Shown piece by piece: positions 17,270-25,051 of a DNA stretch of 39,615 nucleotides. The number at the start of each line of letters is the position of its first letter. The stretch's first letter is position 1. The DNA comes from CAVSWN01 sp046728115 (lineage in GTDB: Bacteria > Acidobacteriota > Vicinamibacteria > Vicinamibacterales > CAVVIG01). The DNA lies in contig JBKPDW010000024.1 in NCBI GenBank assembly GCA_046728115.1, positions 1 to 39,615 of the forward strand, read 5' to 3'. The notes under the pieces are model-generated. The model was not told the DNA's origin. It worked only from the letters and a program-made list of their open reading frames with translations, and did no database searches. The position numbers were made by a program, and so were the translations under genes.

Positions 17270-18870
17270 TACGCGATTCGGCCGGATTCAGCCGCGCCCT
17301 TGGTGCGGCCGCCGCGTCCGATCCGGGTTCGCACCGCGAGGTCAACGAGGACCGATTCCACTGCGATCTCTCACGCGGTGTCTTCGTCGTCATCGACGGC
17401 GTGGGTGGTCAGGCCGCCGGCGGACGGGCCGCCGACATCGCCCTCAGGGCCATCCGAGCGAGGCTGCAGCGCGAAACCGGAGCGGTCGTCGATCGCGTGA
17501 AAGAAGCGATCACCATCGCGAACAACGAAGTGTTCCGCGCCGGCGTCTCGAGGCCCGAATGGCGCGGCATGGCCTGTGTCCTCACCATCGTGGTGGTCGA
17601 GGAGGAACGCGCGGTCGTCGGCCACGTTGGCGACACTCGGCTGTACAAGTTGACACGCGATGGCATCGAAAAAATTACGCGCGATCATTCTCCGATCGGC
17701 GAGCGCGAAGATGCGCACCAGATCTCCGAGCTCGAGGCGATGCGCCATCCACGACGCAACGAGGTGTATCGCGATGTGGGCTCGGACCTGCACGAGCCAT
17801 CGGATGCCGATTTCATCGACATTCATGAGATTCCCTTTGAACGCGATGCCGCGCTTCTTCTCTGCAGCGACGGACTCACCGACGCGATCGCGTCGGCAAA
17901 GATTTGCGAGACGGTCGCGCAGCTCGCCGGCCAACCGGACCGAGTGGTCGGCGCACTGATCGACGCCGCCAATGGCGCCGGCGGGAAAGACAACATCACG
18001 GTCGTGTACGTCGAAGGAGAGCGATTCGGCGACGTTCGAGGCGCGCACACGGTGGCGAGTCGATGGCGAGCGGGGCGAGTCGGGCTCGTCAGTCTGGTGA
18101 TGATCCTCGCCGCGCTCGCCGCCAACTGGCTCCGCCCGGACTGGCGCACGAGTCTGAGACGCGTTCTGCCGGGTACCCCGGCAGAGTACGTCATCGTCGT
18201 CGGCGGATCCGGATCCATTGCCGAGGCGTTGCTGCGTGCTGAGGCCGGATCGACCGTCATCGTTGAACCCGGCGAGTATCACGAACGTCTGGTCTTAAGG
18301 AGCGGCGTCCGCCTCGTCAGTCGGGTTCCGCGCGCCGCGACGATTCGTTTGCCAGGCAGTGCGTCGGAAGCTGATCCGGCGATCGTGGCGGCTGATATCC
18401 GGGACGCGGAATTTGCCGGCTTCCGCGTCCTCGGCGACGCCGCCACTCCGTTAGGCACCGGTGTGCTGGTCAGGAATTCCGAGCTATCAATCGTGGACGT
18501 CGAAATCTCAGGGGCCACGAGGATCGCCGTCGACATCGGCGGCGTCTCGCGGCCGAGTGTCGTTGCCAGCGATATCCGCGACAACCCGGGAGCGGCGCTG
18601 GCGATCCGGTCCGGCGCCACGGCGAGAATCGTCCACAACGTCTTCGTTCGCAATGGCCTGTCACTCTCCGCGACCGACACCATCGTCGTCGACGCCGACG
18701 CCGAGCCGGAGTTTTCCGGGAACGTGTTCCATGGCGTCGGTCGAGGGGGCTTTGGAGAGAATGGCGACGGGTGGTGGCCCACGCTCTTCCGGGATAACTG
18801 GTTCCCCGATGCGGAACAGGGCCGGCCCTCCGGTTCCAAAACTCCGCGAGACCGCGGAAGCCGGCCATGA
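17266..18870 (+). CDS. PP2C-type Ser/Thr phosphatase fused to a membrane helix and beta-helix sensor domain
   Basis: A 534-aa membrane phosphatase (PstP/Stp1-like catalytic part). PP2C motifs with metal-binding acidic residues are all present in the first 255 residues: HREVNEDR, VIDGVGGQAAGG, GHVGDTRLY, LLLCSDGLTDAI and GGKDNITVV. A transmembrane helix lies near 276-292 (LVSLVMILAALAANWL). From about 306 to 515, repeats of the right-handed parallel beta-helix type follow (for example VIVEPGEYHERLVL, SIVDVEISGA, ARIVHNVFVRNG), predicted outside the cytoplasm. GTG 17266 is chosen for its GTGA overlap with the small gene; ATG 17239 is an alternative. It overlaps the kinase by ATGA. It presumably reverses phosphorylation by the kinase on FHA partners and cell-wall proteins. 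Confidence 0.87.
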   Translation: MIRDSAGFSRALGAAAASDPGSHREVNEDRFHCDLSRGVFVVIDGVGGQAAGGRAADIALRAIRARLQRETGAVVDRVKEAITIANNEVFRAGVSRPEWRGMACVLTIVVVEEERAVVGHVGDTRLYKLTRDGIEKITRDHSPIGEREDAHQISELEAMRHPRRNEVYRDVGSDLHEPSDADFIDIHEIPFERDAALLLCSDGLTDAIASAKICETVAQLAGQPDRVVGALIDAANGAGGKDNITVVYVEGERFGDVRGAHTVASRWRAGRVGLVSLVMILAALAANWLRPDWRTSLRRVLPGTPAEYVIVVGGSGSIAEALLRAEAGSTVIVEPGEYHERLVLRSGVRLVSRVPRAATIRLPGSASEADPAIVAADIRDAEFAGFRVLGDAATPLGTGVLVRNSELSIVDVEISGATRIAVDIGGVSRPSVVASDIRDNPGAALAIRSGATARIVHNVFVRNGLSLSATDTIVVDADAEPEFSGNVFHGVGRGGFGENGDGWWPTLFRDNWFPDAEQGRPSGSKTPRDRGSRP

Positions 18871-20786
18871 GCACGGTCTTTCATCGCATCGGACCGTACG
18901 AAATCGACCGTGAAATCGGGCGCGGAGGAATGGCAGTCGTCTTCCTCGCAACCGATACGCGTACGAACAGTCGCGTTGCCTTGCGACTGGTGGCGACGGG
19001 ACGCGATCACGAGGCCGACGGGACGCTCGAGGCCGAGTGCTGCGGGGCGAAGCTCCAGGAACGTTTCTGCCAGGCGAGTCCTCACGTGCCTCGTGTCTAC
19101 GAGTACGGCACCGAGGATGGATATTTCTACATCGCGATGGAATACATCGACGGACAGAACCTGTCCGAGATGATTGCAGGCGGACCGTTGCCGTCGCCAC
19201 GTGCAATTGCGATCGGCATGCAACTGTGCGATTTCGTGGAGGCCGCCCACGGTTTCGAAGTGACGATCGATGGCCGTCAGTTCCGATCGCTCCTGCACGG
19301 AGATCTCCAGCCGCGCAATATCCGCGTCCTGCCAGGGGATCAAGTCAAGGTGCTCGACTTCGGCATCGCCAAAGCCCTGTCACTGAGCCGAAAAGTTACG
19401 CGCAACGACTTCGGCAGCATCGCCTATCTGTCACCGGAGCGCCTCGACACCGGCGACATCGACGCGCACGCAGACCTGTGGGCCGTCGGTGTGTTGCTCT
19501 ACGAGATGGTCAGCGGTGGTCGGCCGTACAAGGCAGCCGACACGCGCCGCCTCGAGCAGCAGATCTTGTCCGGTCGGCCGCCGCTCCCATTGGATCATGG
19601 CTGCCCAATCGGGTTGCGTGGGATTGTCGGGAAGCTGCTGGCAGCCAATCCAGCGGATCGATACAGCAACGCGAGAACGATTCGGGACGACCTTGCGTGT
19701 GCCGCATCTGGAACCGAGACACAGGCGCAGCGCGAGGGATGGCCCACTCGCGCCGACGACGAACCGGCAACAAGACGGACGCGGCGCCCCGACGCTGCGC
19801 AGGAAATTGCGACGCGCCGCTCCACATCAGCGCCCGGAAGCGCCGCGGCAACGCCGCCGGCGAGCGAGAGCCGGGTTCGTGGCGGTGCCGTACCCGAAGG
19901 CGCGAAAAAGGCGAACACGCGTTTCGGTTCGAGCCTTTTGCGAATCGCGCTGGCCGCGATCGCGCTCCTCATCGTTGGACACGAGCTGTCGGTTGCGAGG
20001 GTGGCGCAGCGGATGGCTGCGAGGGCGCCGACCCAGGAACTCGACGAGACGCTCGACGCATGGAGACAGTACGACCGACTGAAAGCGTATAGTCTGTGGC
20101 CTGGCCTGACGCCTCTCGAACGTGCGCTGACGCAGCAGACGGAGCTTCTGGCAGCGCGTGTCTTTGCCAACTATCGAACTCCTCAGCCGACCGTACGTGA
20201 AGCGCAATGGCGATCGGTCCGCGAGGTGATTGCGGAGGCGTTGGCCGCCAAACCCGGCGACAGGCGGCTGAAGGCGGAGCTGCGGTATTGCGATGGGCAT
20301 CTGCACCGCATCAATGGGGAAGCTCGCAAAGGCAAGAAACTAATCGCGGAAGCGAAACGGGAATTCACGGAAGCCGTGGTCGCATTCCGGGAGGCCGCCG
20401 AACTGCGTTCCGACTGGCCGGATCCGTTCCTCGGACTGATGCGAACGTTCATCTACGGCCTCGAAGATGTCGACCATGGCGCCGATGCGCTCAAGCAGGC
20501 GCAGAGCCTGGGGTACCAACAGAGCGATCGAGAGACAGCACAGCTTGGTGACGGCTACCGGGCTCGCGCCGAGGCGTTCGCGCGTACGGCGCGAACGTTG
20601 TCGGGACTGCCGCAGGAGCAGGACTATCTGACGCGGGCGGCGGAAGCCTATCGCCAGGCACTGGACTGCTACTCGAATGCGATCGGTTTTGGAGATGTGC
20701 CTTGGAACGTACGGACCGCGCAGCGTCGGCTGACGCAGATTGAAGACCGACTCAGGCAGCTGTCGTCGAAGAGCCCTGGTGAGTAA
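18867..20786 (+). CDS. Membrane Ser/Thr protein kinase-like protein with degenerate catalytic lysine
   Basis: A 639-aa Hanks-type kinase fold (about residues 8-275), a membrane helix near 357-373 (LLRIALAAIALLIVG), and an outer helical, TPR-like domain to the C-terminus instead of PASTA repeats. The Gly-rich loop GRGGMAVV, catalytic-loop Asp146, Asn151 and the DFG Asp164 are present. The invariant VAIK lysine is Arg40 (VALRLV), and the HRDLKPxN loop reads HGDLQPRN, so Lys is Gln148. Activity is therefore uncertain: it may be an atypical kinase or a pseudokinase scaffold. The linker between kinase and helix is long, Thr/Arg/Pro-rich and suited to phosphorylation and FHA binding. It overlaps the phosphatase (ATGA) and the SEDS-PBP gene (TAATG). 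Confidence 0.85.
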   Translation: MSTVFHRIGPYEIDREIGRGGMAVVFLATDTRTNSRVALRLVATGRDHEADGTLEAECCGAKLQERFCQASPHVPRVYEYGTEDGYFYIAMEYIDGQNLSEMIAGGPLPSPRAIAIGMQLCDFVEAAHGFEVTIDGRQFRSLLHGDLQPRNIRVLPGDQVKVLDFGIAKALSLSRKVTRNDFGSIAYLSPERLDTGDIDAHADLWAVGVLLYEMVSGGRPYKAADTRRLEQQILSGRPPLPLDHGCPIGLRGIVGKLLAANPADRYSNARTIRDDLACAASGTETQAQREGWPTRADDEPATRRTRRPDAAQEIATRRSTSAPGSAAATPPASESRVRGGAVPEGAKKANTRFGSSLLRIALAAIALLIVGHELSVARVAQRMAARAPTQELDETLDAWRQYDRLKAYSLWPGLTPLERALTQQTELLAARVFANYRTPQPTVREAQWRSVREVIAEALAAKPGDRRLKAELRYCDGHLHRINGEARKGKKLIAEAKREFTEAVVAFREAAELRSDWPDPFLGLMRTFIYGLEDVDHGADALKQAQSLGYQQSDRETAQLGDGYRARAEAFARTARTLSGLPQEQDYLTRAAEAYRQALDCYSNAIGFGDVPWNVRTAQRRLTQIEDRLRQLSSKSPGE

Positions 20787-23700
20787 TGGGGACCACCTAC
20801 ACGACCGCGGCGCAGCGGGATGCGCAGCGAAGGGCACTTCTCGACCGTCGCCTGGGATTCCCCGATTTCATTCTGATCGCAACCTCCGCCGTTGTCACGC
20901 TCGCGATCGCGCTGGCGAGCGCCGGTCGGTTGAGCCTTCTGAGCCTGTCGGAGAGCGCCAGACGCGACGCATCGGTCGTCAACCTGAATCTTGTCGCCGA
21001 TCCCCGCCCATTGGATGCGCCCCTGGCTGCCGTCTTCCAGAATCAGAACGAACGGCGCGCCATGGCAGCCGGATTGTTTCGGTTCCTCGCCGAGGAGCGG
21101 CGCGGCGGCCGCGCGCTGCCTAACGTCGGCGCCATTGCTCGTGTTGCTCACGTGACCGCCGCCGATCTGGCCGCGCTGAAGCCGCATTTCGTGGTTCGCA
21201 GCCGCGGCGAGTTTCGGAGGCAAGTCCTGGCGTACTCCCTCGTATACGTACTTGGATTCCATGCTGTCGCTCTGCTGTGGTGGCTGCGTGGAATCCGCGG
21301 CGATCGATTGCTGCTGGCCGTCGTCCATCTCCTCACTGGAATCGGGTTTGCGATCCTCGTTAGTCGACCCGATCCCCTCCGTGACAGTCTGCTCTTTATC
21401 CGATACTCGGAAGCAACCGCGCTCGGTCTCGGCGCCCTGGCCGCGCTCTCGCTCGTCGATTTCACCGATCCACGGCTCGTCGATCTCAGCTACGTTCCAC
21501 TGGCTGGCGCGCTGTCGCTGTCGTTGCTGCTCGTCGTATTTGGTTCCGGCCCGGGGTCGAGCAACGCGAAGGTGAACCTCGGGCCACTACAGCCGGTGGA
21601 AGTCACCCGGCTGCTCCTCGCGCTGTTTATCGCCGGCTATTTCGCCCGGCGGTGGGAATTGCTGCGACTTCGCCGCAGGATGCTTGGAGATCGCCAGCTG
21701 CCGGCGTGGATCGACATGCCGCGCGCCGAATACTGTCTGCCAGTACTCGTCGGAGTCGGGGCCGCACTGTTGCTCTTTTTTTTCCAGAAGGATCTTGGCC
21801 CGGCCCTCCTGCTGTGTTGCGTTTTTCTGGCAGCCTACGCGCTCGCTCGCGGTCGCATCGGCATGGCCGTCGCGGGTCTGGGCTTGCTCGGCCTCGGATT
21901 CTATGTCGGTTTTCGGCTGCATGTGTCGCACACGCTGGCCGAACGCATACGCATGTGGCAATCGCCCTGGGACAACGCTGTCGCAGGCGGCGACCAGGTT
22001 GCGCATGCCATCTGGGCTCTCGCGACGGGTGGTCCACTCGGCACAGGACTTGGACTCGGCGACACACGCTATGTGCCAGCAGGGCACACCGATCTCGTGC
22101 TCGCGGCAATCGGCGAGGAGCTCGGTGTCGTCGGCCTCGCCGTCGTCGCACTTCTGTTCGCGATTGTCGCGTTGCGTGGCTTCCGCATCGCCCGAGTGGC
22201 TGCGAGCGACTATGGATTCTTCCTTGCCGTGGTTCTCACCTTGTTCCTGATCGTGCCTGTGCTGCTCATGGCGTCGGGCCTGCTCGGTCTGACGCCGCTG
22301 ACCGGTGTCGTCACACCCTTTCTGAGCTATGGCGGTTCGGCGATGGTTGCGAACTTTGCAGCGCTTGGGATGCTGGCGTCGATCCACAGCACAACGCGTC
22401 CGGCACGCAGTGACGATCCGTTCCGCGTGCCGATGAAATGGCTCGGAGCCGCGCTTGGTGTGCCTGCGGTGGCATTGATCGCCGTTCTGGTCGACGTTCA
22501 GCTTCTACACGCCGACGACTTCGTGGCTCGACCACACCTCGGGATGCAAGCCGACGGAGGACGTCGGTTCGAGTACAACCCCCGCCTCATGGACCTTGTC
22601 CGGCAGCTCCCTCGTGGAACCGTGTACGACCGTCGACATGTGGCGTTGGCGACCGACGATGCAGGCGCGCTGCAGGCATCGGGACAGACATATCAGGCAA
22701 TCGGCATTTCAATCGCCGACACATGTCCTCATCCGCACGAACGATGCTACCCGCTCGGCGGCCGGGCGTTTCATCTGCTGGGCGATGTGCGAACGCACGT
22801 CAACTGGAGCGCGCCGAACACGTCGTACGTCGAGCGCGACGCCGAAGATCACTTGCGTGGGTTCAGCGATCATGCGTCGGTGATGCGCACGACGGACGCG
22901 TCAGGACGGTCGATGAGCACGCTCCGGCGCGACTATCGCGAGATCGTGCCGGCATTCCGGCATCGGTACGAGCCAGAGCATCCCGCCGTCGCCGCGCTGA
23001 GAAACCAGCCGCGGGACGAGATGATGACGATCGACGCCGGATTCCAGTATCGCGTCAGCGACATCGTTTCGGTGTACGCCAGGACATCCGGCGGCCGTGC
23101 AGCAGCCGTGGTCGTCGATCCGGACTCGGGCGATCTCCTGGCCAGTGCAAGTTATCCATGGCCGGACGTGTCCGACGGGGAAACCGGCGGCGACCCTGCG
23201 GATGCGTTCCTGGATCGCGCGCGATACGGCCTGTATCCACCGGGATCCACGTTCAAGCTCGTGACCGCTTCCGCTGCACTTCGTCAGGACCGCCGCCTGA
23301 CGCAGACGACGTTCGCGTGCGTCCTGTTGCCGGACGGTCGCGTGGGCGCGAAGGTGAGCGGCTGGAATCGACCCATTCGTGATGACGTGCTCGATACGCA
23401 CCCGCACGGGACCATCGACATGCACGACGGCATGGTGCATTCGTGCAACGCGTATTTCGGCCAGCTCGCGGTAAGGCTCGGACCGAAGCCGCTCATCGAT
23501 ACCGCAGGCCGATTGGGCATTTCTCTGACGCCATCGCACGACGCCATGCGACGGGTCGCAGAAACCCTTCCCCAGGTCGGTTACGGCCAGGCGGACGTCG
23601 TCACCACGCCGCTCAGAATGGTGCGCGTCGCTGCGGCCGCGGCGGCGAATGGTGTCCTGCGCGAAACGCGGTGGAATCAGAGCGACGCCCCGTCGAAAGC

Positions 23701-24004
23701 GGAAAGATTTCTCGATGCTGACGCGGCTCGCATCCTCGCCGGTTACATGCGCGATGTCGTCGTAACCGGGACTGGGCGTCGGCTTCGCGATCATCCGTGG
23801 CGAATCGCAGGAAAGACAGGCACCGCCGAACTGTCAGGCAAACCTTCGCACAGTTGGTTCGTGGGTTTCGCGCCCTACGGTGCGCAATCCAGGCGGATTG
23901 CCTTTGCCGTGATTATCGAAAACGCAGGATATGGCGCCGGCAGTGCCGCGCCGGCCGCCGGAGAGATTGTCACCGCGGCTGCGGCGGCTGGACTCATAGA
24001 GTGA
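20786..24004 (+). CDS. SEDS glycosyltransferase fused to class B penicillin-binding protein (RodA/FtsW-PBP2)
   Basis: A 1072-aa bifunctional peptidoglycan synthase. Residues up to about 540 are a SEDS polymerase, with the conserved FFQKDLGPALL, a likely catalytic Asp396 (in PWDNAV, aligned by eye with RodA), GHTDLVLAAIGEELG and FLSYGGSAM. A second membrane anchor near 552-575 leads into a class B transpeptidase with active Ser821/Lys824 (PPGSTFK), the SCN motif at 886-888 and KTGTAE from Lys1010. Glycan polymerisation and cross-linking are thus in one chain. Unusually, about 100 extracytoplasmic residues follow the first helix (about 50-150). There is no PASTA domain. Clustered with kinase, phosphatase and FHA genes, it is the likely regulated output; whether it serves elongation or division is undecided. 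Confidence 0.92.
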   Translation: MGTTYTTAAQRDAQRRALLDRRLGFPDFILIATSAVVTLAIALASAGRLSLLSLSESARRDASVVNLNLVADPRPLDAPLAAVFQNQNERRAMAAGLFRFLAEERRGGRALPNVGAIARVAHVTAADLAALKPHFVVRSRGEFRRQVLAYSLVYVLGFHAVALLWWLRGIRGDRLLLAVVHLLTGIGFAILVSRPDPLRDSLLFIRYSEATALGLGALAALSLVDFTDPRLVDLSYVPLAGALSLSLLLVVFGSGPGSSNAKVNLGPLQPVEVTRLLLALFIAGYFARRWELLRLRRRMLGDRQLPAWIDMPRAEYCLPVLVGVGAALLLFFFQKDLGPALLLCCVFLAAYALARGRIGMAVAGLGLLGLGFYVGFRLHVSHTLAERIRMWQSPWDNAVAGGDQVAHAIWALATGGPLGTGLGLGDTRYVPAGHTDLVLAAIGEELGVVGLAVVALLFAIVALRGFRIARVAASDYGFFLAVVLTLFLIVPVLLMASGLLGLTPLTGVVTPFLSYGGSAMVANFAALGMLASIHSTTRPARSDDPFRVPMKWLGAALGVPAVALIAVLVDVQLLHADDFVARPHLGMQADGGRRFEYNPRLMDLVRQLPRGTVYDRRHVALATDDAGALQASGQTYQAIGISIADTCPHPHERCYPLGGRAFHLLGDVRTHVNWSAPNTSYVERDAEDHLRGFSDHASVMRTTDASGRSMSTLRRDYREIVPAFRHRYEPEHPAVAALRNQPRDEMMTIDAGFQYRVSDIVSVYARTSGGRAAAVVVDPDSGDLLASASYPWPDVSDGETGGDPADAFLDRARYGLYPPGSTFKLVTASAALRQDRRLTQTTFACVLLPDGRVGAKVSGWNRPIRDDVLDTHPHGTIDMHDGMVHSCNAYFGQLAVRLGPKPLIDTAGRLGISLTPSHDAMRRVAETLPQVGYGQADVVTTPLRMVRVAAAAAANGVLRETRWNQSDAPSKAERFLDADAARILAGYMRDVVVTGTGRRLRDHPWRIAGKTGTAELSGKPSHSWFVGFAPYGAQSRRIAFAVIIENAGYGAGSAAPAAGEIVTAAAAAGLIE

Positions 24005-24013
24005 CGTAACCAC

Positions 24014-24838
24014 GTGGATATTTTCACCAAGGTTCGAAACATCGAATCGACCATTGCCCGTCGATTCGACAACGCGGCGAAGAAGCTGACGAAATCCGGT
24101 CCCCGTGAGCCGCTGGAGATCGTTCACGCGATCCTCGATGCGGTCGATGGCGAGATCCAGCCGAGTGGCCGTGGGAAGTACGTCTTCCCGTTCAACTCGA
24201 TTCAGGTGGCACTGTTGGCGCCTTCGCGCGAGATCCGAGACCGATTGCACACAGTGTTGGCGGGTGATTCGGGCCTCCAACGGAGAATCGACGACAAGCT
24301 GCGATCCGCGGGATGTGCCGCGCCGGACGTCGCAGTCCGCGTCAGTTTCGTCGGACGAGCGCAGACCCACTGGCGCGATCCGCAATTCCATGTCAAGTTC
24401 GCCAGGCTTGAAAAGCCGGAACGCGAAACCGATGTCGTACCCTCCGACGGCGGGCGCCTGGACCTCGCCGTGTCACGAGGCGTAGCTGAACGGCGCACAT
24501 ATTCGTTCGTTGCCAAGCGGATCGATTTGGGCAGGTGCGCCGAGGTCAGGAACACGGACGGCCGACTCGTCAGAACCAACGACGTCGCGTTCGTGGAGGG
24601 ATCCGAAGACGTGAATCAAAGTGTGTCTCGCCAGCACGCGCACATCGCGCATCAGCCGGGATCCCAGGAGTTCCGCCTTTACGACGATGGCAGCGCGCAC
24701 GGGACGCACATCGTGCGGCAGGGCAGGAGCCTGACAGTTCCCAGAGGAACCCGAGGGGTGCGTCTGAAATCCGGCGACGAGATCGCACTCGGCCAGGCAC
24801 GGCTGCGCGTCCGGATCAACGCGGTGCGCGCGCGATAG
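24014..24838 (+). CDS. DUF3662-like plus FHA domain protein
   Basis: A 274-aa protein starting at GTG 24014, nine bases after the SEDS-PBP stop. The N-terminus (IARRFDNAAKKL, then EPLEIVHAILDAVD) fits the FhaA/DUF3662 pattern of an amphipathic start followed by an alpha/beta domain. The C-terminal FHA domain (about 160-270) has LGRC, SRQHAHI and a DGSAHGTHIV loop, in which the usual Asn before Gly-Thr is His, so phosphopeptide preference may differ. It is the last gene of the operon; no gene follows for about 200 bp. It pairs with the first gene, so FHA adaptors bracket the cassette. Probable partner of phosphorylated kinase or synthase. Confidence 0.8.
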   Translation: MDIFTKVRNIESTIARRFDNAAKKLTKSGPREPLEIVHAILDAVDGEIQPSGRGKYVFPFNSIQVALLAPSREIRDRLHTVLAGDSGLQRRIDDKLRSAGCAAPDVAVRVSFVGRAQTHWRDPQFHVKFARLEKPERETDVVPSDGGRLDLAVSRGVAERRTYSFVAKRIDLGRCAEVRNTDGRLVRTNDVAFVEGSEDVNQSVSRQHAHIAHQPGSQEFRLYDDGSAHGTHIVRQGRSLTVPRGTRGVRLKSGDEIALGQARLRVRINAVRAR

Positions 24839-24952
24839 AGTTGATGTCAGATCCTCGTTCTCCTGCGCCCCCACACGGCTGAAAACATCCATCGTGAGTA
24901 CCCGACGCGCGAGTTGCGCGCAGCAAGATTTGGCGTTACTGTCAGCCCGATC

Positions 24953-24968
24953 CTGTAAGCGTTTTCAG
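24953..24968. promoter_or_regulatory. LacI-type operator candidate upstream of the nucleoside locus
   Basis: CTGTAAGCGTTTTCAG is an imperfect palindrome, matching in 6 of 8 positions per half, with the central CG and flanking A/T typical of LacI/PurR/RbsR-family operators. It lies 84 bp before the TonB receptor start, in the only long gap (24839-25051) ahead of the receptor, transporter, hydrolase and ribokinase genes. The rest of that gap shows nothing else recognisable. No LacI-family gene is in the window, so a distant regulator would be required. Confidence 0.4.
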
Positions 24969-25051
24969 ACGATCGAGCGGACGTCATCGACGCATTCTCG
25001 GATACGCGCAACCCAGATTCCACGACAGCGCATTGCCCGGAGGATCTCACC

